A stretch of 64,000 nt of DNA from NCBI GenBank assembly GCA_964637705.1, contig CAZWVM010000001.1, positions 1 to 64,000 on the forward strand, read 5' to 3'. Of this stretch, positions 41,901 through 49,932 are shown piece after piece. The position numbers and the translations under genes are program-made. Each line of letters starts with the position of its first letter. The first letter of the stretch is position 1. The stretch is from CAZWVM01 sp964637705. GTDB lineage: Bacteria > UBA8481. The notes below the pieces were generated by a model. The model saw nothing but the letters and a program-made list of their open reading frames with translations, searched no databases and was not told the origin of the DNA.

Positions 41901-44900
41901 GGGCCTCGGCCTCGGGATCGGGCCCGCCGGACAGATCGACGACCTCGATCCGCGCCTCGCCCGGGGCCCTGACCTTCTGCCGCGCCGCCTCGCCCTCGAG
42001 GACGAAGGTCGTCCGCAGGGACTCGTGCCGCGCCACCGTATCGGCGTAGGCTTGTTCCAGGAGGTCGATCCTCAACGGTCCCTCCAGGAGCAGCGCGGCC
42101 GGCATGTTGTATGCGACCGATCCCTCCTCGAGGCGCGAGAGGAGCCAGAGCCGGCGCTGGGCGTGGGAGAGCGGATACGACTCCGCCTCGGGCGTGCGCG
42201 CGATGCCGCGGTACTCGGCGCGCTCCATCGTGTCGATGCGCGCCGCGAGCTCGGCCACGGTCGGACGACCGAAGATCTCGCGGAGCGGCAGTTCCACGCC
42301 GAGATCGCGGTTGACGCGCGAGACGACGAGCGTGGCCTTGAGGCTGTGGCCTCCGAGATCGAAGAAGTTGTCGCGGGCCCCGACCCGCTCGACGCCGAGC
42401 ACCTCGCCCCAGATCGCGGCGAGCCGCGCCTCCGTCCCGGCCGCGGGCTCGACGAAGACGTCGCCGCGCGCGACGCGGGTCCGCGAGGGCGACGGCAGGC
42501 GGCGACGATCGACCTTGCCGGCCGGAGTCTGGGGCAGGGACCCGAGGAGCACGAAGTCCGAGGGCACCATGTAGGCCGGAACCTTGTCGCGCAGGAAGTC
42601 CTTCCACTCCGGCACCAGGTCGCGCCCGAGCGCCTCGCGCAGCGGATCGTTCGCGAAGTGGCTCCACCCGACGGCCGCATCCGGCGGGTCGGTCATGAGC
42701 GGCGCAAACGGAAGACCGCGGCGCACGAAGACAGCGTCGAAGGCGCCGTCCGGGGCGCCCGAGGCGAGGCTGAGCCGTACCTCGAACGGCGTTTCATCGG
42801 CCAGGCGCCAGAGGTCCTCGGGCTCGATGCCGTCCACGCCCGCCCTCCCCTGTTCCTCGCGAAGCGCCGCCACGGTCGAGGGACGCTCGCGCGAGGTCAT
42901 GAGCCGGAGAGCCCGTTCCTCGGGAGCGACCCGCGCATTCGCGATGCCGCGCAGGGCCACCACGTCGTCGGTCGCCTTCGAGAGCCGGTCGCGGATCGCC
43001 TCGGCGGAGGGCCGGCCTTCGTCGGACCAGTCGCGCCAGGGGGGCCGCGACTCGGTCGTCGGCTCGCCGAGGCGCAGGATGACGTCGTAGCGGAAGCGCG
43101 TCATCTCGTTCAGGCCGCGCCCCCGCTTCGGGAGAATCTCGACCGAGCGGATCGCGGGCGTGCGCCGCTTCAAGGCGAGGAAGAACGCCGGGTCCACCGC
43201 CATCTCCTGCTCCGCCTCCATCTGACGCCGGACCCGGTCGGCCAGCTCGCCGGTGGCGAGGGACTCCTCGCTCTTATAGAGCTGGACCGAGGCGTGGAAG
43301 GTCTCGAGCATCGGCAGGCTCCGGACGTCACCGACGAAGATCGAGCCGCCGGGCGAGAGCGCGGCAATCGCGCCCTCGAGCACCTTCACGAGGTACTCGG
43401 GGCCCGGGAAATACTGCACCACGGAAGACAGGATGACCGTATCGACCGAGCCGCGCGGGATGTCGGCGAGGTCGTCGGCACGACGCGCCTCGAGGACGGC
43501 GCGGTCGAGCCCCGGGACCCGCCGGCCCAGCTCCTCGTCGGCGCGCAGTTCCTTCAACCGGTCGATGGCGACCTGCGAGAGGTCGATGCCGCGGTAGGAT
43601 TCGAGGTGCGGGAGGAGCGGGAACATGATGAGCCCGGTGCCGCAACCGATCTCGAGCACGCGGCGCGGCGCGAGGCCGAGGATGCGGCCGGTCGTGCCGT
43701 CGACGTATTCCCTCATCTCCTCGCGCGGGAGCGGGGCGTTGGTGTAGTTCGAATCCCAGCCGATGACGTTGAAGGTCGGATCGCCGTAGGTGAGCGACTC
43801 CTGGTAGCTCTTCTCGTGGAGTTCCTCCCAGAGCTTCACCTGCGCGGCGCGGATCCGTTCGATCCGTTCCCGGTTCGCCTCCCGGTCGGGCACGACGTAG
43901 GCGACGAGGCGGCGATCCCCCGGCTCGTCCTCCCTCACCACGACCGCGTTTTCGCGGACGGCCACGTGCCGGCCGAGCACGGCCTCGATCTCGCCCAGCT
44001 CGATCCGGAAGCCCCGGATCTTCACCTGGTCGTCCATGCGCGAGAGGCACTCGAGCAGGCCGTCCGGCCTCCAGTACCCGATGTCTCCGGTCCGGTAGAG
44101 GACGTCGCCCCGCCCCTCGCCGGCGTACGGGTTCGGGACGAAGGCGGCCCGCGTCTTCTCCTCGTCGCGCCAGTATCCCTCGCCGACGCCGATCCCGGAG
44201 ACGGCGATCTCGCCGCGCACGCCGGGCGGCACAAGCCGGAGGTTCCGATCGAGGACGTACATCGTGAGGTTCGGCTGCGCGGTTCCGACCGTGACCGTCG
44301 TCGCCGCCGCGGAAAGCGGCGCCTCGATGATCGACTCGCAGGTGTCGTCGGCGGCCTCGGTCGGGCCGTAGGCGTTGACCAGGCGCTTGTCCGGGAAGAG
44401 CGAGAGCCAGCGGTTGACGAGCGCCACGGAGACGGCCTCGCCGGTGGCCATGGCCCACTCCAGGGCGGGCAGGCGGCGCTCCTCGGGCGAGAGTCGCGCC
44501 GCGTGGTCGAGGAGCGCATTCATGACCACCGGCACGAGCTCGATCACGGTGACCGCTTCGCGCCGGATGAGCTCGAAGAGCCGCTCGGCGTCGCAGACCG
44601 TCTCGTAGTCCGCGATCACGGTCCGGCCGCCGCAGAGAAGGGGCCCGATGAACTGCCAGACGGAGATGTCCGACGAAGCGGGGGCGCTCTGGAGAAAGGC
44701 CGAATCCCGATGGAAGGCCATGCGCCGGAACTGCCCGTAGACATGGTTGATCTTGCCGTCGTGCCGGATGATGGCGCCCTTGGGGAGTCCGGTCGAGCCC
44801 GAGGTGTAGAGCATGTAGGCCCGGTCCGAGGCGAGGTTGACGTGGTCGGGTGTCGTCGCGGGCTGTCGGGCGATCTCCTCCGACCCGAGGAAGACGGCGC

Positions 44901-47900
44901 GCACGGCTTCCTTCGCCGCGAGGCAGCCGAGGCGCGTCCAGGCCGGCTCGCTCGTCAGGACCAGCGGGACGCCCGAGTTCTCCAGCATGTACGCGATGCG
45001 ATCCTCGGGATAACCCGGGTCGATCGGCACGTATGCGGCGCCCGCCTTGAGGATGCCCACGAGGGCCGCGAGGAAGCCGATGCCGCGCGGCTCGAGGATC
45101 CCGACGAAGTCGTTGCGCCGGATCCCGGCGCCCCGGAGGAGGTGCGCGATGCGGTTCGCCTCGGCATCGAGCTCCGCGTAGGTCACCCGGCGCCCGTTGT
45201 GCACGGCCGCGATCCGGCCGGGACCGGCCGCGACCTCGTCCTCGAAGAGCTCGTGCAGGGTGCGATGAACCGGGAACGCGGCGCGCTCGCCCGTGCCCAT
45301 CGCGAGCATCGCCCGCTCCCCGGCGGCGTCCAGTACCGGGATCTCTGAGGCGCGGAGCCCGGGCCGGTCCGCGACGGCCGCCAGGAGCGTCTCGAAGTGC
45401 CGCACGAGCCGCCGGGCCGTCGATTCGTCGAAGAGGTCGGTGCTGTACTCGAGGACGCCGAGGAGCCCGCCCCCCGTCTCCCACATGTCGAGGACGAGAT
45501 CGAACTGGGCGGTCGTGCGGCCGAACTCGATCGTCGCGACGTCGAGCCCCGGCATCTCGAGATTTCTCATCGGCGCGTTCTGGAGCGCGAACATCACCTG
45601 GAAGACCGGGTTGCGGCTGAGATCGCGTTCCGGCTGGAGTTCGTCGACGAGGCGCTCGAAGGGTAGGTCCTGGTGGGCGTAGGCATCGAGCGCGGCCTGC
45701 CGGGCCCGCTCGACCAGCGCGACGAAGGACGGGTCGTCCCCGAGATCGAGGCGCAGCGCGAGCGTGTTGACGAAGAAGCCGACGAGCGGCTCGACCTCGG
45801 AGCGCGTGCGGTTGGCGATCGGCGTGCCGATGACGATGTCGGCCTGGCCCGAGAGGCGGGAGAGCAGGACGCTGAAGGAGGCCTGGAGCGTCATGAAGAG
45901 CGTGGCCGACAAGCGGCGCGACAGGTCGTCGAGGCGGCGCCTCACCCCCGGATCGATCTCGAAGCGGATCGATCCGCCCCGGTAGCTCTGGAGCGCCGGG
46001 CGCGGCCGGTCGGTCGGCAGCTCGAGCTCGGCCGGGATCCCGGCGAGACGCTCCTTCCAGTAGTCCCATTGCTCCCGGTACCGTTCACCCGCGAGCCACT
46101 CCCTCTGCCAGGCCGCGAAGTCGGCGTACTGGACCGCGAGCGGCGCGAGCGGCGAGGGACGGCCGGCGCGGAAGGCCTCGTAGAGGAAGGAGAGCTCGCG
46201 GACGAGAATCCCCATGGACCAGCCGTCGGCCGCGATGTGATGCATGGTCAGGAAGAGCACCCACGCGGCCTCGCCCGTCGCGAGAAGCTTCGCGCGCAGG
46301 AGGGGGCCGCGCTCCAGGTCGAAGACGCCCCGCGCCTCCTCGGCCCCGAGCCGCCGCACCTCGGCCTCGCCATCGACCGCTCCGCGCACGTCGATCCGCT
46401 CGAGCGCGAAGGACCCCTCCGGGTGGATGACCTGGACCGTCCGCCCTCCCTCCTCGCGGTACGTCGTCCTCAGGATCTCGTGCCGCCGCACGATCTCGGC
46501 CAGGCTTCCTTCCAGCGCGGCCTCATCGAGGTCTCCGCGGATCGCGAGCGCCACGGCGACGTTGTAGAAGGGATTGTCCGGCTCGAGTCGGTTGAGGAAC
46601 CAGAGCCGCTCCTGGGCGTAGGAGAGCGGAAGGGACTCGGCGCGCGAACGAACGATCATCGGCATCGGCCCGGCCGGGCTCGCCGCGACCGGGCCGGCCT
46701 CTTCCTCGACGGCCGCGGCCAGTTGCTCCACGCGGGAGCCGGAGAAAATCCGACGGAGCGGCAGGTCGATGGAGAAGCGCTTCCGGAGCCGCGAGACGAG
46801 CTGGGTGGCGAGGAGCGAGTTGCCCCCGATCGCGAAGAAGTCGTCGCGCAGGCCGACCCGTTCCCGGCCCAGCACCTCGGCGCAGATCGCGGCGACCGCC
46901 GCCTCCGTCTCGCTCCGCGGCGGCACGAACCCCTGCTCCGCGTCGGAGCGGCCGGGCGCCGGGAGCGCCCGCCGGTCGAGCTTGCCGTTCGCGGTGATGG
47001 GCAGGGCGTCGAGCACGACGATGTGAGACGGCACCATGAAGTCCGGCAGAACCCGGGCGAGATCCTCCCGGCCCGGCCCGGCCCTCGATACGTCCCGGCG
47101 GACGACGTAGGCGACGATCTCCTTCCGGCCCGGCGCGTCCTCGCGCACCAGGACGCACGCCTCCCGGGCGTTCTCGTGGCGGAGCAGCGCGGCCTCGATC
47201 TCCACCGGTTCGACCCGGAAGCCGCGGATCTTGGCCTGGTCGTCGAAGCGGCCGAGAAACTCGATCGCTCCGCCCGCGAGCCAGCGCGCGCGATCGCCGG
47301 TCCGGTAGAGGCGATGGCTCTCACCGTCGAGCGAAACCTCGAAGAACCGTTCCGCGGTCAATTCGGGCCGGTTCACGTACCCGATCGCCAGGCCGTCCCC
47401 GCCGGTGTACAGCTCGCCCGGCACGCCGACCGGGACGCGGTTCCGGCGGGCATCGAGGATGAAGACCGAGGTGTTCGCGATGGGGCGGCCGATCGGGATC
47501 GAGCCCGCGTATTCCCGTCCCCGCTCCGCCTCGTGGCAGCACGTGAACGTCGTGTTCTCGGTGGGGCCGTAGCCGTTGACGAAGCGGCACGTCAACTCCG
47601 CCAGCACGCGATTCACGTGCGGCACGGATAGGACGTCGCCGCCGGCCAGGAGCCATTTCAGGGAGCGAAGGTCCTCGAGGCACTCGTCCACGACGAGGCT
47701 GAAAAGGCTCGCGGTGAGCCAGAGCGTCGTGACGCCGTGATCGCGGACGAGCGCGCCGATCTCGGCGGGCGTCAAGAGTCCCGGCGGCGCGATCACCAGC
47801 CGCCCGCCATTGAGGAGCGGGCCCCAGATCTCGAGCGTGGAGGCGTCGAAGGAGATCGGGGCGAGCTGGAGAAAGACATCCGCGGCCGTGTATGCGATGA

Positions 47901-49932
47901 AGTCCGTGCCCCGGACGAGCCGGACGACGGCGCGGTGAGGAACCACGACGCCCTTGGGCCGTCCGGTCGATCCGGAGGTGAAGAGGATGTAGGCGGGATC
48001 CTCGGGCCGGACGGGCGGGCTGGCACCGCCGTCCGCGTGATCCGACGGTCGATCGATCTCGAGCAGGCGGCAGGAAAGCCCGGTCGTCAACGACGCGCAC
48101 CGGTCCCTCTCCGCGGTCCGCGTCACGATGATCCCGATGCCCGCCTCCGCGATCATGACGCGGAGCCGCTCGTCCGGATGGGTGGGATCGAGGGGCACGT
48201 AGGCGCCGCCCGCCTTCAGGATCGCGAGGATCGAGACGATCATCTCGAAGGAGCGATCGATGCAGATCCCGACCGGCCCGCCCCGTTCCACGCCGTGGTG
48301 CCGCAGGTGAACCGCGAGTTGGTCCGAGGCGGCACGGAGTTCCCCGTAAGTTTGGGTCCGACCGCCGCACTCGAGGGCGATCGCGCCCGGGGCGTGCGCG
48401 GCCGTCTCGTCGAAAAGCTCCACGATCGTCCGCTCGCGCGGATAAGCCGTCCGCGTGACTCTCCACGCGTCGAGCCGTTCGCGGTCGCCGGGCGGCAGCA
48501 GGTCGAGCTCCGAGAGACGCGCATCCGGCCGGCGCACGACCTCCGCCAGCAACCCGGTGAAGAGCCCGACCATCCGCCTCGTGGTCTCCCCGTCGAAGAG
48601 ATCCCGGTTGTACTCGAGCAGTCCCGCGAGGCCGGTCCGCGATTCCTCGACGACGAAGGTCAGGTCGTATTTCGCGGTACGGCTCGCGATCCTCATGGGC
48701 GCGATCTCGAGACCCTCGAGCCCGAGCGTTCCCGACGAGGCGTTCCGGAGGGCGAGCACCACCTGGTAGAAGGGCGTGTGGCTCATGTCGCGCTCCGGGA
48801 TCAGCTCCTGGACGAGCCTCTCGAAGGGAATGCCCTGGTGCTCGACCGCGCCGAGCGTCGCCTGCCGTGCGCGCTCCAGCAGCTGCCGGAACGACGGATC
48901 GTCGCCGATGCCGACGCGAAGGGGCAGCGTGTTCACGAAGAACCCGATCAGGGGCTCGAGCGCCGGGTGAGCACGGTTCGCCATCGGTGCGCCGACCACG
49001 ATCTCCTCCATGCCGCTGAACCGGTGGAGGAGCGCGTCCAGGGCGGCGAGGAGCGCCATGAAGAGACTGGATCCCGTCGCATCCGCGAGCGCGCGGAGAC
49101 CGTCGAGGACGGGACCCGCAACCTCGAAGCGCTCCGAGGCGCCGCGGTAGGTCATGACCGCCGGGCGCGGCCGGTCCGTGACGAGTTCCAGGAGCGGCGG
49201 AGCGCCGGACAGCGTCTCGCGCCAGAAGCGCAGGTCGTCCTCGATCCGGTCGGGCGTCAGTGTCGCGCGCTCCCACGCGGCGTAGTCCGCATACTGGATC
49301 TCCAGCGCGGGCAGGGACGGCGTTACGCCGGCGGCGAAGGCCTTGTAGCACGCGCCAAGCTCGGAGATCAGGAGGTCGATGCTCCAACCATCTCCGACGA
49401 TGTGGTGCAGGGTGACGAGCAGGACGTGCGAGGCGTCGGAGAGCCGGAGCAGCCGGGCGCGGATGAGAGGTACGCGCGCGAGGTCGAAGGGTTCCTCAGC
49501 CTCGGCCAAAGCGATCCGCTCGACCTCGGCCATCCGCTCGGCGTCACTCCCCTTCTCCAGGTCCACCCGGGCGAGCGCGAAGGGGACCTCGTCATGGATG
49601 CGCTGGACGGGCAGGCCCGCGGCATCGCGATGAAACGAGGTCCGCAGGATCTCGTGCCGCCGGACGACGGCGTCGAAGCTCTTCTCGAGCGCGTCCGCAT
49701 CGAGAGGCCCCCGGAGATCCAGTGCGAAGGGCATGTTGTAGGTCGCGCCGGGTCCCTCGAGCTCGTAGAGAACCCAGAGCCGCTGCTGGGCAAAGGAGAG
49801 CGGCAGGTCCGTTCCTCGCGGCACGCGGGGGATGGAGGAGGCATCCCGTCCGGCGCGCTCGCGCAGGCGGCGCATGACGAGCGCCCGCTTCTCGGGTGAG
49901 AGAGACTCCAGCCTCTGCCGCAGGTCGGTCAT
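38932..49932 (-). CDS. NRPS: C-A-PCP-C-A(nMT)-PCP-C-A-PCP (Val-like, N-Me basic, Thr)
   Basis: 3666 aa. C1 42-480; A1 498-990; PCP1 1010-1075 (S1039); C2 1100-1535; A2 1560-2480, interrupted at the a8-a9 site by a methyltransferase at about 2040-2290 (VLEIGCGTG, 2093-2101); PCP2 2498-2568 (S2530); C3 2585-3025; A3 3040-3552; PCP3 3568-3640 (S3600, in IGAQSLL). Hand-read pockets: A1 DALWLGGTFK (Val-like); A2 DIWEMTADDK, unassigned, but with E1798 and D1863 at the positions that are acidic in Orn and diaminobutyrate codes; A3 DFWNVGMVHK (Thr). C3 carries HHIVSDD (2716-2722), with Asp for the last Gly. The N-terminus (LRQRLESLSPEKRALV) is a usual NRPS docking helix. ATGA overlaps join it to both neighbours. 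It should hand a threonyl chain to the PKS. Confidence 0.93.
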   Translation of the reverse strand: MTDLRQRLESLSPEKRALVMRRLRERAGRDASSIPRVPRGTDLPLSFAQQRLWVLYELEGPGATYNMPFALDLRGPLDADALEKSFDAVVRRHEILRTSFHRDAAGLPVQRIHDEVPFALARVDLEKGSDAERMAEVERIALAEAEEPFDLARVPLIRARLLRLSDASHVLLVTLHHIVGDGWSIDLLISELGACYKAFAAGVTPSLPALEIQYADYAAWERATLTPDRIEDDLRFWRETLSGAPPLLELVTDRPRPAVMTYRGASERFEVAGPVLDGLRALADATGSSLFMALLAALDALLHRFSGMEEIVVGAPMANRAHPALEPLIGFFVNTLPLRVGIGDDPSFRQLLERARQATLGAVEHQGIPFERLVQELIPERDMSHTPFYQVVLALRNASSGTLGLEGLEIAPMRIASRTAKYDLTFVVEESRTGLAGLLEYNRDLFDGETTRRMVGLFTGLLAEVVRRPDARLSELDLLPPGDRERLDAWRVTRTAYPRERTIVELFDETAAHAPGAIALECGGRTQTYGELRAASDQLAVHLRHHGVERGGPVGICIDRSFEMIVSILAILKAGGAYVPLDPTHPDERLRVMIAEAGIGIIVTRTAERDRCASLTTGLSCRLLEIDRPSDHADGGASPPVRPEDPAYILFTSGSTGRPKGVVVPHRAVVRLVRGTDFIAYTAADVFLQLAPISFDASTLEIWGPLLNGGRLVIAPPGLLTPAEIGALVRDHGVTTLWLTASLFSLVVDECLEDLRSLKWLLAGGDVLSVPHVNRVLAELTCRFVNGYGPTENTTFTCCHEAERGREYAGSIPIGRPIANTSVFILDARRNRVPVGVPGELYTGGDGLAIGYVNRPELTAERFFEVSLDGESHRLYRTGDRARWLAGGAIEFLGRFDDQAKIRGFRVEPVEIEAALLRHENAREACVLVREDAPGRKEIVAYVVRRDVSRAGPGREDLARVLPDFMVPSHIVVLDALPITANGKLDRRALPAPGRSDAEQGFVPPRSETEAAVAAICAEVLGRERVGLRDDFFAIGGNSLLATQLVSRLRKRFSIDLPLRRIFSGSRVEQLAAAVEEEAGPVAASPAGPMPMIVRSRAESLPLSYAQERLWFLNRLEPDNPFYNVAVALAIRGDLDEAALEGSLAEIVRRHEILRTTYREEGGRTVQVIHPEGSFALERIDVRGAVDGEAEVRRLGAEEARGVFDLERGPLLRAKLLATGEAAWVLFLTMHHIAADGWSMGILVRELSFLYEAFRAGRPSPLAPLAVQYADFAAWQREWLAGERYREQWDYWKERLAGIPAELELPTDRPRPALQSYRGGSIRFEIDPGVRRRLDDLSRRLSATLFMTLQASFSVLLSRLSGQADIVIGTPIANRTRSEVEPLVGFFVNTLALRLDLGDDPSFVALVERARQAALDAYAHQDLPFERLVDELQPERDLSRNPVFQVMFALQNAPMRNLEMPGLDVATIEFGRTTAQFDLVLDMWETGGGLLGVLEYSTDLFDESTARRLVRHFETLLAAVADRPGLRASEIPVLDAAGERAMLAMGTGERAAFPVHRTLHELFEDEVAAGPGRIAAVHNGRRVTYAELDAEANRIAHLLRGAGIRRNDFVGILEPRGIGFLAALVGILKAGAAYVPIDPGYPEDRIAYMLENSGVPLVLTSEPAWTRLGCLAAKEAVRAVFLGSEEIARQPATTPDHVNLASDRAYMLYTSGSTGLPKGAIIRHDGKINHVYGQFRRMAFHRDSAFLQSAPASSDISVWQFIGPLLCGGRTVIADYETVCDAERLFELIRREAVTVIELVPVVMNALLDHAARLSPEERRLPALEWAMATGEAVSVALVNRWLSLFPDKRLVNAYGPTEAADDTCESIIEAPLSAAATTVTVGTAQPNLTMYVLDRNLRLVPPGVRGEIAVSGIGVGEGYWRDEEKTRAAFVPNPYAGEGRGDVLYRTGDIGYWRPDGLLECLSRMDDQVKIRGFRIELGEIEAVLGRHVAVRENAVVVREDEPGDRRLVAYVVPDREANRERIERIRAAQVKLWEELHEKSYQESLTYGDPTFNVIGWDSNYTNAPLPREEMREYVDGTTGRILGLAPRRVLEIGCGTGLIMFPLLPHLESYRGIDLSQVAIDRLKELRADEELGRRVPGLDRAVLEARRADDLADIPRGSVDTVILSSVVQYFPGPEYLVKVLEGAIAALSPGGSIFVGDVRSLPMLETFHASVQLYKSEESLATGELADRVRRQMEAEQEMAVDPAFFLALKRRTPAIRSVEILPKRGRGLNEMTRFRYDVILRLGEPTTESRPPWRDWSDEGRPSAEAIRDRLSKATDDVVALRGIANARVAPEERALRLMTSRERPSTVAALREEQGRAGVDGIEPEDLWRLADETPFEVRLSLASGAPDGAFDAVFVRRGLPFAPLMTDPPDAAVGWSHFANDPLREALGRDLVPEWKDFLRDKVPAYMVPSDFVLLGSLPQTPAGKVDRRRLPSPSRTRVARGDVFVEPAAGTEARLAAIWGEVLGVERVGARDNFFDLGGHSLKATLVVSRVNRDLGVELPLREIFGRPTVAELAARIDTMERAEYRGIARTPEAESYPLSHAQRRLWLLSRLEEGSVAYNMPAALLLEGPLRIDLLEQAYADTVARHESLRTTFVLEGEAARQKVRAPGEARIEVVDLSGGPDPEAEARERAARDAAAAFELETGPLIRVGLLRLAADRHVLLLTMHHIVSDDWSLGVLAREFLGRYRELVEGRAPSWKPLRIQYRDYAAWQTARLGAEETDGDRRYWRDRFGGTLPVLDLPADRPRPPVKTYNGAAISFRVGRDVADRLAALARARTATLFMTLLAGVKVLLHRYTGQEDIVVGTPVAGRTHADLEDQIGFFINMLALRDDVRAGESFARLLDRVRATTTEAYERQEYPFDRLVDDLDLKRDVSRMPLFDVVAVMQNAGRVEIAMPGVAVKTFFDDYPVSKYDLQFNFEEREDGLAASIVFNTDLFDRDRIERMRDHLLELLGGAARDPECAIGDLPILPEAERHRVLVDFNPRPGPLPTPPETLVAWFEEQAGRTPDRVAVSFQPVAESGEPVGARREMTYRELDEISNRLARHLARRGVAPGRRVGLFLERSPDLVVGLLGILKAGAAYVPMDPAYPPERLRFIMEDAEAPVIVTEEKLLDRLAGATAATVLMDRGAAFADEEATRPGIAVARADVAYVIYTSGSTGQPKGCLVTHGNVTRLFSATRHWFGFDESDVWTLFHSVAFDFSVWEIWGALLHGGRVVVVPFGISRSPAEFHRLLVAEGVTVLNQTPSAFRQLIPVATAAPDRPSLRTVVFGGEALDLENLRPWFDRFGDREPLLVNMYGITETTVHVTYRALGRADLDGKGSVIGVPIPDLTVRILDARRQPVPIGIAGEMYVAGAGVSNGYLNRPELTAEKFVALEEGGAAIHYRSGDLARYRPDGDIEYLGRIDHQVKIRGFRIELGEIESVLAAHADVREALIVPGTSPDGTRLVAYLVPAPGIRPEPTALRSFMKAKLPDYMVPAVFVPIESFPLTEHGKIDRRRLPDPDASRLESSGGAEEPCSDTERLVAEIFAGLLNAARVGRHENFFDIGAQSLLIVRAHATLKERLARTFPLIALYQHPTVSALASFLEGAAGTSGVTAEADERAAKARAARERRRRP
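43063..43815 (-). other. N-methyltransferase inserted at the a8-a9 site of the second A domain
   Basis: Residues 2040-2290 of the 3666-aa NRPS, directly after core a8 (DDQVKIRGFRIELGEIE). WDSNYTNAPLPREEM and VLEIGCGTG mark a standard integrated NRPS N-methyltransferase; VVQYFPGPEYL and LSPGGSIFVGDVRS follow. This insertion site is associated with N-methylation of the tethered aminoacyl group. Confidence 0.88.

Noticed and set aside
39310..45348. A 2012-aa plus-strand open frame opposite the 3666-aa NRPS
   Set aside because: The opposite strand encodes uninterrupted C, A and PCP domains; the plus-strand translation has no recognisable domain.
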